Shown: one piece after another, positions 1 to 7,253 of the stretch
Position numbering within the stretch: position 1 is the first letter of the stretch
Layout: each line of letters opens with the position of its first letter
Notes under the pieces: model-generated
Database searches by the model: none
What the model was told of the DNA's origin: nothing
The model's input: only the letters and a program-made list of their open reading frames with translations
Assembly (NCBI GenBank): GCA_913048545.1
Contig: CAJWWH010000065.1
Location: 1 to 9,575, forward strand
Length of the DNA stretch: 9,575 bases
DNA from: an uncultured Opitutia bacterium
GTDB lineage: Bacteria; Verrucomicrobiota; Verrucomicrobiae; Opitutales; MB11C04
Reading direction: 5' to 3'
Position numbers and translations under genes: made by a program

Positions 1-953
1 CGGCGAATCTCTTTAAAATCACTCAGATTTTCAACATTTTCCAACTGGTTGCCTGATAAAAGAAGAACCTGCAGACTGGGTAAGTCATTTAAAGAAGCAA
101 CAGTCTTGAGCATGTTGTCATATAAATAGAGATTTACCAGTTTGGGCAGCGACTGAAGTTCGATCACAGGGTCAGTGTCTCTCTTCCCATTCCCACTTTC
201 ATCTTTAATGGGTTCTCCCAGTTCGTAAGTTTTATTTTTATTTTCGTCCACATAACTTTCAACCCGCCCCAGCTGATTCCCATGAGCATAGAGTGTGGTC
301 AAAGAAGATAGCCTGCTGATTCCTTCCAAGTCGATGAGCGAATTACCGGAGACATCCAAGTGTCGTATATGTGAAAGTTGCGAAATTCCCGTGAGCCCAA
401 GCAGGCGGTTATTGGAAAGAGATAATTCGCGAAGTTGCCAGGGACCGCGCCTGTAGCGTTGAGTCAACTCATTCAATGACAGAACTAATTGAGCCACCTC
501 GTCTTTTGGGGTTTTATAGTCGGACAACTTTTTTTGGATCCGGGTAATTTCATCCTCCATCATTCTCCCGGACAAATTGGAAAGGGATTTTAAATTGGAA
601 ATCTTGTTACCGGCTAAATCTAATTTTGTTAAATAAGCTAATTCCGAGAGTGGAGAAAGATCCTGTATTAAATTATCACGCAGTACTAAAACCCTTAATT
701 TCAGGGCAGACTCCAACCCGGTCAGATCCCTGATATTCGCATTATTAAGTTCAAAATATTCTAAATTTTCCGCCACCAATTCAGAGGTAAGATCCTCAAC
801 ATCAACACGAAGAGACTTGGCCAGTGCCTGTTCCAAAACGGGTTCCGGCACAAAAAGAGAACCTCCGCACAGAACAAAAGGGGCGGTAAAGGCACAAAGA
901 AATACCTTACTTATCGACGAGATGTTTCTGAAAATGCTTCGAAATGAGGACAC
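1..953 (-). CDS. Secreted leucine-rich-repeat protein (C-terminus beyond the window)
   Basis: A reading frame open to the left edge, with 317 codons visible from a GTG start. Residues 1-30 look like a signal peptide: Arg/Lys in the first 16 residues, then a hydrophobic stretch (VFLCAFTAPFVLC), so export is inferred; the Cys lacks a proper lipobox. Residues 39-80 resemble the cap of SDS22/internalin-like LRR proteins (VLEQALAKSL, then NIRDLTGLE). Repeats of the LxxLxLxxNxIxxLxxL type follow at about 64-127, 173-230 and 264-317 (LDLAGNKI, LSLSNNRL, LDVSGNSL, LLLSGNQL). Two insertions interrupt them: a charged, probably helical segment (128-172) and a Gly/Asp-rich segment with two EF-hand-like loops (236-262). 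Such proteins usually bind other proteins; the partner is unknown. The start is uncertain: an in-frame TTG at 971 is the alternative, and neither has a ribosome binding site. It lies 31 bases after pyc, probably on the same transcript. Confidence 0.85.
   Translation of the reverse strand, partial: MSSFRSIFRNISSISKVFLCAFTAPFVLCGGSLFVPEPVLEQALAKSLRVDVEDLTSELVAENLEYFELNNANIRDLTGLESALKLRVLVLRDNLIQDLSPLSELAYLTKLDLAGNKISNLKSLSNLSGRMMEDEITRIQKKLSDYKTPKDEVAQLVLSLNELTQRYRRGPWQLRELSLSNNRLLGLTGISQLSHIRHLDVSGNSLIDLEGISRLSSLTTLYAHGNQLGRVESYVDENKNKTYELGEPIKDESGNGKRDTDPVIELQSLPKLVNLYLYDNMLKTVASLNDLPSLQVLLLSGNQLENVENLSDFKEIR
168..248 (-). other. Tandem EF-hand-like acidic loops within the LRR protein
   Basis: Within the LRR protein, residues 236-262 hold two 12-residue loops with a 15-residue period: DENKNKTYELGE and DESGNGKRDTDP, joined by PIK. 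The first has D, N, N, T, E and E at positions 1, 3, 5, 7, 9 and 12, which fits a canonical EF-hand calcium loop. The second keeps D, S, N and D at 1, 3, 5 and 9 but has Pro at 12. The pattern recalls the DxNGNGxxDxxEP repeats found in exported proteins of several bacterial phyla. Calcium binding is inferred. Confidence 0.5.
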
Positions 954-984
954 GCGATAATAATCGACCAAAAAGTTATTTACT

Positions 985-3900
985 TTAACGCAAACGTGCG
1001 ATCAGGTCCTTCGATTCAACTGAGTCTCCGACCTTGACTAAAAGTTCGTCCACGGTGCCACCGGAAGAGGCGTACAAAGTAGTTTGCATTTTCATCGCTT
1101 CCAACACCGCAATTTTTTCACCCTTGGATACGGTTTTCCCCACACTGGTGGAAATACTGCTGACCATTGCCGGAATAGGAGCAGCCACATGCATGGGGTT
1201 AGCTGGATCCGCTTTTTCCCTTACCTTCGTTTCCGCTTTGACCGATTTATCGAGTACAATGGTTGTCCTTGCTTTTCCGTTTAATTCGAAAGTTAATGAC
1301 CTCTCCCCTTTTTCATCCGCTTCTCCCACATGAAGGAGTTTGATAAATAAAGTTTTGCCCTCTTCAATCTTAATCGCAATTTCTTCTCCAGGGAGAAGTC
1401 CATGAAAATATGCGGATGTGGGAAGCACTGCCACATCGCCGTATCGGGTTCTGAATTTTTGGAAGTCCTCAAAAACTTGGGGATACATTACGCTCGAAAA
1501 TAAATCATCCTCCGTCACTTTTCTTCCCAGCTTCTTTGCCAATGTGGTTGACTCTTTGCGTAGGTCAATCTTGGGAGCGGATGCACCGGGGCGACCACGG
1601 AGCGGTTTTTGTTTCCCTAAAATAACTTTTTGAATATCTTTGGGCCATCCACCCTTGGGCTGTCCAAGGTTTCCGGAAAGAAGATCAATTACTGATTCAG
1701 GAAAACCTGTTTCTGGAGGCAGGTTTGCCAAGTCTTCCGGTTTCACTCCTTTTGTAATAAGAAAAATAGAGAGATCCCCCACACTTTTACTGCTCGGTGT
1801 AACCTTAACGATATCGCCAAGCATTTGATTCACCTGTTGATAAGTTTGAACCACATCCGGCCACCTTTTCCCCAACCCTAAGGCACCGGCTTGTTCTCTT
1901 AAATTGGTGTACTGACCTCCGGGCATTTGGTGCTGAAACACTTCGGCGCTCCCGAAGGGGGGAGAACTGTCAAAAGGAGCGTAATACTGCCTCACGGCCT
2001 CCCAGTAAATCGACAACTGGTTTAAAGCGTCCACATCCAACCCGGTGGAGCGAGGTGCATTCCGAAGGGAATGAACAACGGAATTCAGATTTGGCTGACT
2101 CGTGCAACCCGAGAGGGAAGAAATGGCCAGGTCCACCACATCGACTCCCGCCTCACTGGCTTTCAGTACAGAGGCCGAAGCAATCCCACTCGAATCATGG
2201 GTATGAAAATGAATCGGTAATGAAACCTCATTCTTGAGTGCCTTGACCAGTCGGTAAGCGGCAATGGGATGACATAATCCCGCCATATCTTTAATTGCAA
2301 GGATATGTGCCCCCATCTTTTCCAATTCCTTGGCTAATTCCACATAATATTTAAGCACATATTTCTCCTCACTGGAATCGGTGAAATCCCCGGTGAAGCA
2401 GAGTGCCGCTTCGCAGAGAGAATTGGTTCGTTCACTCACCGCTTCCATCGCCACTTTTAAATTAGGGAGGTAATTTAAGGAATCAAATATTCTGAAAATA
2501 TCCATCCCCGCCTCGGATGAATGAACTACAAATTCGCGAACCACATTATCCGGGTAATTGGCATACCCCACCGCGTTTGATCCACGGAGAAGCATTTGGA
2601 AAAGTACATTGGGAATTTTCTCACGCAACAGCCTTAACCGCTCATAGGGCGATTCCCCGAGAAAACGCATGCATGTGTCAAAAGTTGCCCCTCCCCACAT
2701 TTCCAGACTAAATAGACCGGAAGCCTGGCGGGCGATAAAGTCAGAAACGGCCACCATATCATAAGTTCTCATTCTCGCGGCAAAAAGCGATTGATGAGCA
2801 TCTCTCAGTGTGGTGTCAGTAACAAGGAGGCTCTTTTGATTCAGCATCCACTCGGAGAATTTTTTTGCTCCTTTTTCAAGAAGCAGGTCGCGTGTCCCAC
2901 GGGGAGGAGAAACTTTGGCGTCATATTCCGGTTCAATTAAAGGCAGTGGCGCTTCCGCTCGTGCCCGGCCTTTAACCTGTGGGTTTCCATTGACAATAAT
3001 TTCCCCTAGATAACCAAGCAGCTTGGAGGCCCGGTCTCTCCTTGCCTTAAAGCGAAACAAAGCCGGAGTGACATCAATCATGCGGGTGGTCGCATTGCCT
3101 TCCACAAAATCCTTATGATTGATCACATTCTCAAGAAAGGGAATATTCGTCTTTACTCCCCGAATCCTCATTTCCCGTAGGGCACGATGCATCCGGTCCA
3201 AAGCCTGTGGCAAATTCGGACCCGAAGTGGTGAGCTTGACCAAAAGAGAGTCATAGAAAGGAGTGATAATTGCCCCTGTATCTCCCATTGCTCCATCCAA
3301 GCGGACTCCAAATCCAGCTGCGGAACGATAGCTCAAAATTTTCCCGTAGTCCGGAGTAAAATCTTTCTCCGGATCTTCAGTTGTGACCCGGCACTGAATG
3401 GCACAACCATTTCGGGGGATTCGGTCTTGGGTGGGTATTCCGATTTCCTTTCCGTGCAGAGGTTTGTTCATTGCAACCAGTATTTGGGACCGCACGATGT
3501 CAATTCCGGTAATCTGTTCGGTGACGGTGTGCTCGACCTGAATGCGCGGATTCATTTCAATAAAAAACCACTCATTTGTGTCCTGGTCCAAAAGGAATTC
3601 GACGGTTCCGGCATTATCATATCCAATCTTGCGAGAAAGTTCCACGCCCGCATTACAAAGGCTGTCCACCACCTCTTTAGGCAACCCAATCGAAGGTGCC
3701 ACCTCCACCACTTTCTGGTATCTTCTCTGGACCGAACAGTCACGCTCATGCAAGTGAACGATATTGCCCTTTCGATCTCCCAGAATTTGGACTTCCAAAT
3801 GCTTGGCCCGCCCCACATACCTTTCCAAAAATACCGCCGCATTCCCAAAAGCCCGTTCGGCTTCGCCCTGGGCTTCTTCAAGCATTGGTTTTAAGTCTTC

Positions 3901-4422
3901 CTCTTTCTGTACCACCCGCATCCCTCGGCCTCCGCCACCAAAAGCGGCTTTAATGATCAATGGAAATCCGATTTTCCTTCCCCACTTAAGCGCTTCGGCA
4001 GGTTTTGACACCGCACTCGGAGTCGCCGGTAAAGTCGGAACCCCGGCTTCGTCTGCAGCTTTTTTGGCGGCAACTTTATCCCCCATACTCTCGAGCAGTT
4101 CAGGGCGTGGACCAATAAAAGTGATACCGGCATCTTCACAGGCACGGGCAAAATGGGCATTTTCAGAAAGGAAACCGTAGCCCGGGTGGATCATATCGAC
4201 TCCTTTTTCCTTGGCTAAAGTGATAATGGAATCGATGTCGAGGTAAGCCGCGACCGGGCCCTTCCCTTTCCCGACAAGATAAGCTTCATCCGCCTTGAAC
4301 CGATGAACTCCAAAACGGTCTTCTTCGGCATATATTGCGACAGTACGCAGATTTAATTCAGTGGCAGAACGAAAAATACGAACCGCAATTTCGCTACGAT
4401 TGGCGACTAGGAGTTTTTTCAT
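985..4422 (-). CDS. pyc: Pyruvate carboxylase, single-chain biotin-dependent
   Basis: Converts pyruvate, bicarbonate and ATP to oxaloacetate in the cytoplasm, replenishing the TCA cycle and feeding gluconeogenesis and aspartate-family synthesis. At 1145 residues it matches full-length alpha4-type enzymes. The biotin carboxylase domain covers about 1-455: start KKLLVANRSEIAVR, glycine-rich ATP-grasp loop KAAFGGGGRGMR (158-169), and FIEMNPRIQVEHTVTE (287-302) holding the catalytic Glu/Asn/Arg. A linker/allosteric region follows (about 456-530). The carboxyltransferase barrel runs about 531-810: TDTTLRDAHQS (535-545), NAVGYANYPDNV (616-627), the Lys carbamylation motif AIKDMAG (Lys711) and metal-binding HFHTHD (738-743). 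The PYC_OADA segment follows (MPGGQYTNL, 833-841). The C-terminal biotinyl domain has EAMKM with target Lys1111, codon at 1090-1092. The ATG start directly precedes the conserved N-terminus; upstream is T-rich with no Shine-Dalgarno. No biotin ligase gene is in the window. No lesion is seen. Confidence 0.98.
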   Translation of the reverse strand: MKKLLVANRSEIAVRIFRSATELNLRTVAIYAEEDRFGVHRFKADEAYLVGKGKGPVAAYLDIDSIITLAKEKGVDMIHPGYGFLSENAHFARACEDAGITFIGPRPELLESMGDKVAAKKAADEAGVPTLPATPSAVSKPAEALKWGRKIGFPLIIKAAFGGGGRGMRVVQKEEDLKPMLEEAQGEAERAFGNAAVFLERYVGRAKHLEVQILGDRKGNIVHLHERDCSVQRRYQKVVEVAPSIGLPKEVVDSLCNAGVELSRKIGYDNAGTVEFLLDQDTNEWFFIEMNPRIQVEHTVTEQITGIDIVRSQILVAMNKPLHGKEIGIPTQDRIPRNGCAIQCRVTTEDPEKDFTPDYGKILSYRSAAGFGVRLDGAMGDTGAIITPFYDSLLVKLTTSGPNLPQALDRMHRALREMRIRGVKTNIPFLENVINHKDFVEGNATTRMIDVTPALFRFKARRDRASKLLGYLGEIIVNGNPQVKGRARAEAPLPLIEPEYDAKVSPPRGTRDLLLEKGAKKFSEWMLNQKSLLVTDTTLRDAHQSLFAARMRTYDMVAVSDFIARQASGLFSLEMWGGATFDTCMRFLGESPYERLRLLREKIPNVLFQMLLRGSNAVGYANYPDNVVREFVVHSSEAGMDIFRIFDSLNYLPNLKVAMEAVSERTNSLCEAALCFTGDFTDSSEEKYVLKYYVELAKELEKMGAHILAIKDMAGLCHPIAAYRLVKALKNEVSLPIHFHTHDSSGIASASVLKASEAGVDVVDLAISSLSGCTSQPNLNSVVHSLRNAPRSTGLDVDALNQLSIYWEAVRQYYAPFDSSPPFGSAEVFQHQMPGGQYTNLREQAGALGLGKRWPDVVQTYQQVNQMLGDIVKVTPSSKSVGDLSIFLITKGVKPEDLANLPPETGFPESVIDLLSGNLGQPKGGWPKDIQKVILGKQKPLRGRPGASAPKIDLRKESTTLAKKLGRKVTEDDLFSSVMYPQVFEDFQKFRTRYGDVAVLPTSAYFHGLLPGEEIAIKIEEGKTLFIKLLHVGEADEKGERSLTFELNGKARTTIVLDKSVKAETKVREKADPANPMHVAAPIPAMVSSISTSVGKTVSKGEKIAVLEAMKMQTTLYASSGGTVDELLVKVGDSVESKDLIARLR

Positions 4423-4489
4423 AATTTAAAAGGATAAGATTAATAATCCAATTCCCATTGAATGCATATAACCCGTTAATTTTTCAATG

Positions 4490-5407
4490 CTAAAACGCGG
4501 ACACCGCGGAAGTATTATCAAAAAACCACAAAATAGGATCGAACCAAGGATCAATTAAAACAGATGCACCGGCAAAATAGAATATCCCAGCGACTGCTAA
4601 ATAGGGGCCAAATGGTACTTCGCCGCCCCATTGCAATTCCTGATCAGAATTTATCTGCTTCCCCCCTTTTCGTAAGAGCCGCTGAAAAAGCATGGCGGGA
4701 AGCAATAAAAGTGTTCCCATGAGCGCCCCCCCGAATATTGAGAACACGGCACCTTTCCATCCGCAAAATGCACCGATGCAACCCAATAATTTAATATCCC
4801 CCTCTCCAAGCGCTTCCCGACCAAAAGTAATCTGAGCCAATGCTCCTATCCAATACAGCAGGGCCGAACCGACGAGCAAACCAAGAATGGAATTAAAGCC
4901 GCTTTCAAAATGAACCGACACTGAATCGCTTACATGCATTCCGTTAATTTCCGGGAACAAAAAGCAATACAGCACCCCAACCATTGCCCCGCCCACACTA
5001 AATCGGTCCGGAATCAACATGGTCTCAAAATCAATCACGATGACTGCAACCATAATCCAGCTAAACAATAAACGGGCAGCCAGGAGAACCGGATTATGTT
5101 CAATCGAGTATAAATGGGCAAAATAGGCAAATACCAAGCCCAGTGAAATCTCCACCAGCCAATACCGAACCGGAATAGAATAGGAACAACAATGGGCTTT
5201 TCCTTTTTGAAAGAGCCAAGTGAGCACGGGCAGGTTCCGGAACCAAGGAATAGTTGTCCCGCAATTGGGACAATGAGAAGCAGGTAAAACAATCGATTTG
5301 CCTATGGGCAGCCGATGGGCACAGACATTGAGGAAACTTCCCAAAATACTACCGAGCACGAGACCGACCCAGGGCAGAATTTCGGGACTTACTAGTAGAT
5401 CGAGCAT
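4490..5407 (-). CDS. pilD: Type IV prepilin peptidase / N-methyltransferase (A24 family, PilD/GspO type)
   Basis: Inner-membrane aspartyl protease that cleaves the leader of type IV pilins or type II secretion pseudopilins after a conserved Gly, and in two-domain members also N-methylates the new end. Both domains are present in 305 residues. The N-terminal part has GSFLNVCAHRLP (23-34), CPNC (46-49) and RYWLVE (81-86), corresponding to RYPLVE in relatives. The A24 core has catalytic Asp126 in IDFETMLIPD and Asp204 in GEGDIKLLG, plus PFGPYLA near the C-terminus and about seven or eight hydrophobic segments. The second zinc-cysteine pair is altered: where relatives have CxxC, this has AHCC (Cys73, Cys74). 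The ATG at 5407 lies 5 bases after the aroE stop, suggesting translational coupling; an in-frame TTG directly before it could add one residue. No Shine-Dalgarno is visible. No pilin or secretion genes are in the window, so which substrates it serves cannot be told. Confidence 0.95.
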   Translation of the reverse strand: MLDLLVSPEILPWVGLVLGSILGSFLNVCAHRLPIGKSIVLPASHCPNCGTTIPWFRNLPVLTWLFQKGKAHCCSYSIPVRYWLVEISLGLVFAYFAHLYSIEHNPVLLAARLLFSWIMVAVIVIDFETMLIPDRFSVGGAMVGVLYCFLFPEINGMHVSDSVSVHFESGFNSILGLLVGSALLYWIGALAQITFGREALGEGDIKLLGCIGAFCGWKGAVFSIFGGALMGTLLLLPAMLFQRLLRKGGKQINSDQELQWGGEVPFGPYLAVAGIFYFAGASVLIDPWFDPILWFFDNTSAVSAF

Positions 5408-5412
5408 CAAAT

Positions 5413-6324
5413 CTAGCAGTTAAGCGCGGTCTGTGCTCCGGAAAACATAGCCTCAACTGAAATTTCCTGACCTGTCCAAATCTCCAGTGACCGTGCGGCT
5501 TGGTGCACAAGCATAGACAATCCATTCTCACAGACCATTCCCCTTGCCCGGGCTTCTTCTAGCAAGGGAGTCTCCGCCGGATTATAGATCATATCATACA
5601 CCCGCGTCGAAGGAGGGAAGGCACGGAGGGAGACCGGAGAAGGATCGCCTGGATTTAAGCCAAGTGAAGTGGCATTAATAATGACCAAATCCCCGCAATC
5701 CAATACGCCCGCGGGCAATTGGGATATGGGACAGGCAACCACCCTGGCTGTGTCCAGGGAATTACCCAGTGCATCGATCATGTTTTCCAGACGCTCCGTG
5801 GAACGGTTGCTAATCCATAAATTTTCACAACCGCACGAAAGGGACTGTGCCGCCGCTGCCCGAGCCGCTCCACCAGCTCCTAAGATCAGTATATTGGCTG
5901 ACTCCAGACGGACTCCCAGTCTCCCCTTCAGGGCTTGCTCCAAGCCGTATCCATCGGTGTTAAAACCCCGCCATTCTTCACCCGTGTGGAAGAGGGTGTT
6001 GACTGCTCCAATAGTACGGGCTTCCTTGTCGATCGAATCAATCATTGAAAAAACATCCACTTTATGCGGTATGGTTAGATTCAATCCGCGGTATCCACAC
6101 TCGTTCAGGTGCTCCAAACCGGAAGCTAAATCCTTGGAACTGACTTCCACTTTATGGTAGACCCAATTTAAGAATGAAGGAATCCCTGAACTGAGTTCCC
6201 GCAAAGCGGCACTATGAATTTGAGGACTAATGGAATGTTTAATCGGTGCTCCTAAAACAGCCAGTCCCACTTGATTCGGAGGAAGGGGAGATAAATCTTC
6301 GATTAATAAAGGAGGCTCAAGCAT
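5413..6324 (-). CDS. aroE: Shikimate dehydrogenase (NADP+)
   Basis: Reduces 3-dehydroshikimate to shikimate with NADPH, the fourth step of the chorismate/aromatic amino-acid pathway, in the cytoplasm. From the ATG at 6324 it has 303 residues, slightly longer than many AroE proteins. Substrate-site motifs: GAPIKHSISP (Ser31, Ser33), NLTIPHK with catalytic Lys88, GAVNTL, and FNTDG with catalytic Asp124. The NADP Rossmann fold has GAGGAAR (149-155) and SNRSTER (172-178), the Arg/Ser fitting NADP preference. INATSLG, YDMIYNPAETPLL and NGLSMLVHQAARSLEIWTG complete the C-terminal part. The frame is open upstream to 6435, but the longer N-terminus has no family resemblance; the chosen ATG overlaps the end of the upstream gene by 8 bases (ATGCTTGA) and has a weak purine-rich GGGAAG before it. 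It is an orthodox AroE, not a quinate dehydrogenase-like paralogue by its motifs. Confidence 0.96.
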   Translation of the reverse strand: MLEPPLLIEDLSPLPPNQVGLAVLGAPIKHSISPQIHSAALRELSSGIPSFLNWVYHKVEVSSKDLASGLEHLNECGYRGLNLTIPHKVDVFSMIDSIDKEARTIGAVNTLFHTGEEWRGFNTDGYGLEQALKGRLGVRLESANILILGAGGAARAAAAQSLSCGCENLWISNRSTERLENMIDALGNSLDTARVVACPISQLPAGVLDCGDLVIINATSLGLNPGDPSPVSLRAFPPSTRVYDMIYNPAETPLLEEARARGMVCENGLSMLVHQAARSLEIWTGQEISVEAMFSGAQTALNC

Positions 6325-7195
6325 TGGCTTCCCGTTGATGAACCCGTTCAAATTCATTGACAAATTTTTGAAAGAGACCCGCATTTTCAACCTCTTCTGA
6401 CTGGGCGAATTGTTGAACCAGATTCCTGCATCCACGGGTTAATGTTTCAGCAACAGTGACTGGAAGTAGAAAAGAGCCCGAATTCTCAATCGATGAATCT
6501 CCTAAAAATTCCTCCATTTGCTCAATTTCGAAAAATTTCCCACCTGACCACGCGTCAATGTAGAACGGTTTCTTTTCAGAAAAACATCCGACCATGAACC
6601 GCCCGGGTAAGCCAATCGGTTCAAGCTCAAAACCTATCCTTCTCGCAACCAGTAAATAAACGACTGAAAGAGTGATCGGTAAGCCCCGCCTTCTCTCCAA
6701 AACGCGGTGCAAGAAACTGTTTTGAGGATCCGAAAAGTCTTTGCTCGCCGCCCTGAATTCGAATTCATGAAAAAGAACCCGGTTAATAACCGAACAAATG
6801 TCTCTGGCACTTTGCGGGGGAATTAAAAGTTCCCTTGCCCGGTCAGCCAACCTGTCTAAAAATAAAGTGGAGGATGAAATATCGAGGGTTGGGAAAACTG
6901 TCCGGTCTAATAAAAACCATCCTGATTCAAGCTCATATCTAAGGGAACGAATAAACTGTAGGAATCCACCCACACCATCCACCCATCCCAGTTCAACCAA
7001 TAAACTATGTGCGTGCTTCGCTAAAAAGTGATCCGGTTCACGAACCACTTTCTCGAGGAAGCGCACCCCTTCATCGGGAAAATTTTTCAGTTCAGAGATC
7101 AAGGCACCGCGTACGGCTGGACTCTCATCATCCAATAGTCGACGAATCTGATCCCATTTTTTTTCGTCTTCCGGTTTTACTGCTGCCATATTCAT
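6317..7195 (-). CDS. SirB1/transglutaminase-like family protein with HEAT-like N-terminus
   Basis: A 292-residue protein from the ATG at 7195. Residues 25-70 look like a HEAT-type helical pair (ESPAVRGALISELKNF, then FLAKHAHSLLVELG). The core at about 130-220 matches the SirB1/Transglut_core2 family: INRVLFHEFEFR, RRRGLPITLSVVYLLVARRIGFELEPIGLPGRF, and YIDAWSGG. The position of the transglutaminase nucleophilic Cys carries no Cys (GLPITLS), and PGRF stands where many relatives have PGHF, so protease or transglutaminase chemistry is unlikely; the Asp of the YIDAW segment is kept. The TPR-like C-terminal tail of longer SirB1 proteins is short here (about 70 residues). Its role is unknown; relatives sit beside housekeeping genes. 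Start choice: an in-frame ATG at 7225 lies in a perfect palindrome, one at 7189 lies two codons downstream, and a longer frame to 7285 would overlap yggS. The 3' end overlaps aroE. No ribosome binding site is visible. Confidence 0.85.
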   Translation of the reverse strand: MNMAAVKPEDEKKWDQIRRLLDDESPAVRGALISELKNFPDEGVRFLEKVVREPDHFLAKHAHSLLVELGWVDGVGGFLQFIRSLRYELESGWFLLDRTVFPTLDISSSTLFLDRLADRARELLIPPQSARDICSVINRVLFHEFEFRAASKDFSDPQNSFLHRVLERRRGLPITLSVVYLLVARRIGFELEPIGLPGRFMVGCFSEKKPFYIDAWSGGKFFEIEQMEEFLGDSSIENSGSFLLPVTVAETLTRGCRNLVQQFAQSEEVENAGLFQKFVNEFERVHQREANA

Positions 7196-7218
7196 GTTAA
7201 AAGTAATAATCGCGCCTT

Positions 7219-7230
7219 CCCGCATGCGGG
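7219..7230. repeat. Perfect 12-bp palindrome CCCGCATGCGGG
   Basis: A self-complementary GC-rich 12-mer between the yggS stop (7254) and the likely start of the SirB1-like gene (7195). Flanking bases do not extend it. It contains the alternative ATG at 7225. With no loop it is a poor RNA hairpin as written; it could be a protein-binding site or chance. Confidence 0.5.
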
Positions 7231-7253
7231 GCAAGCTAACTTCTGCATTGCAT

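Noticed and set aside
3187..3894. A 235-codon open frame on the plus strand opposite pyc
   Set aside because: It lies wholly antisense to the conserved biotin carboxylase domain, has no recognisable domain and its composition looks like a reverse-strand shadow.
5669..6160. A 163-codon open frame on the plus strand opposite aroE
   Set aside because: Entirely antisense to well-conserved AroE motifs, with no family resemblance.
6325..6435. Longer N-terminus for aroE
   Set aside because: The extra 37 residues lie inside the SirB1-like coding region and resemble no AroE N-terminus; the ATG at 6324 puts the conserved GAPIKHSISP at the usual place.
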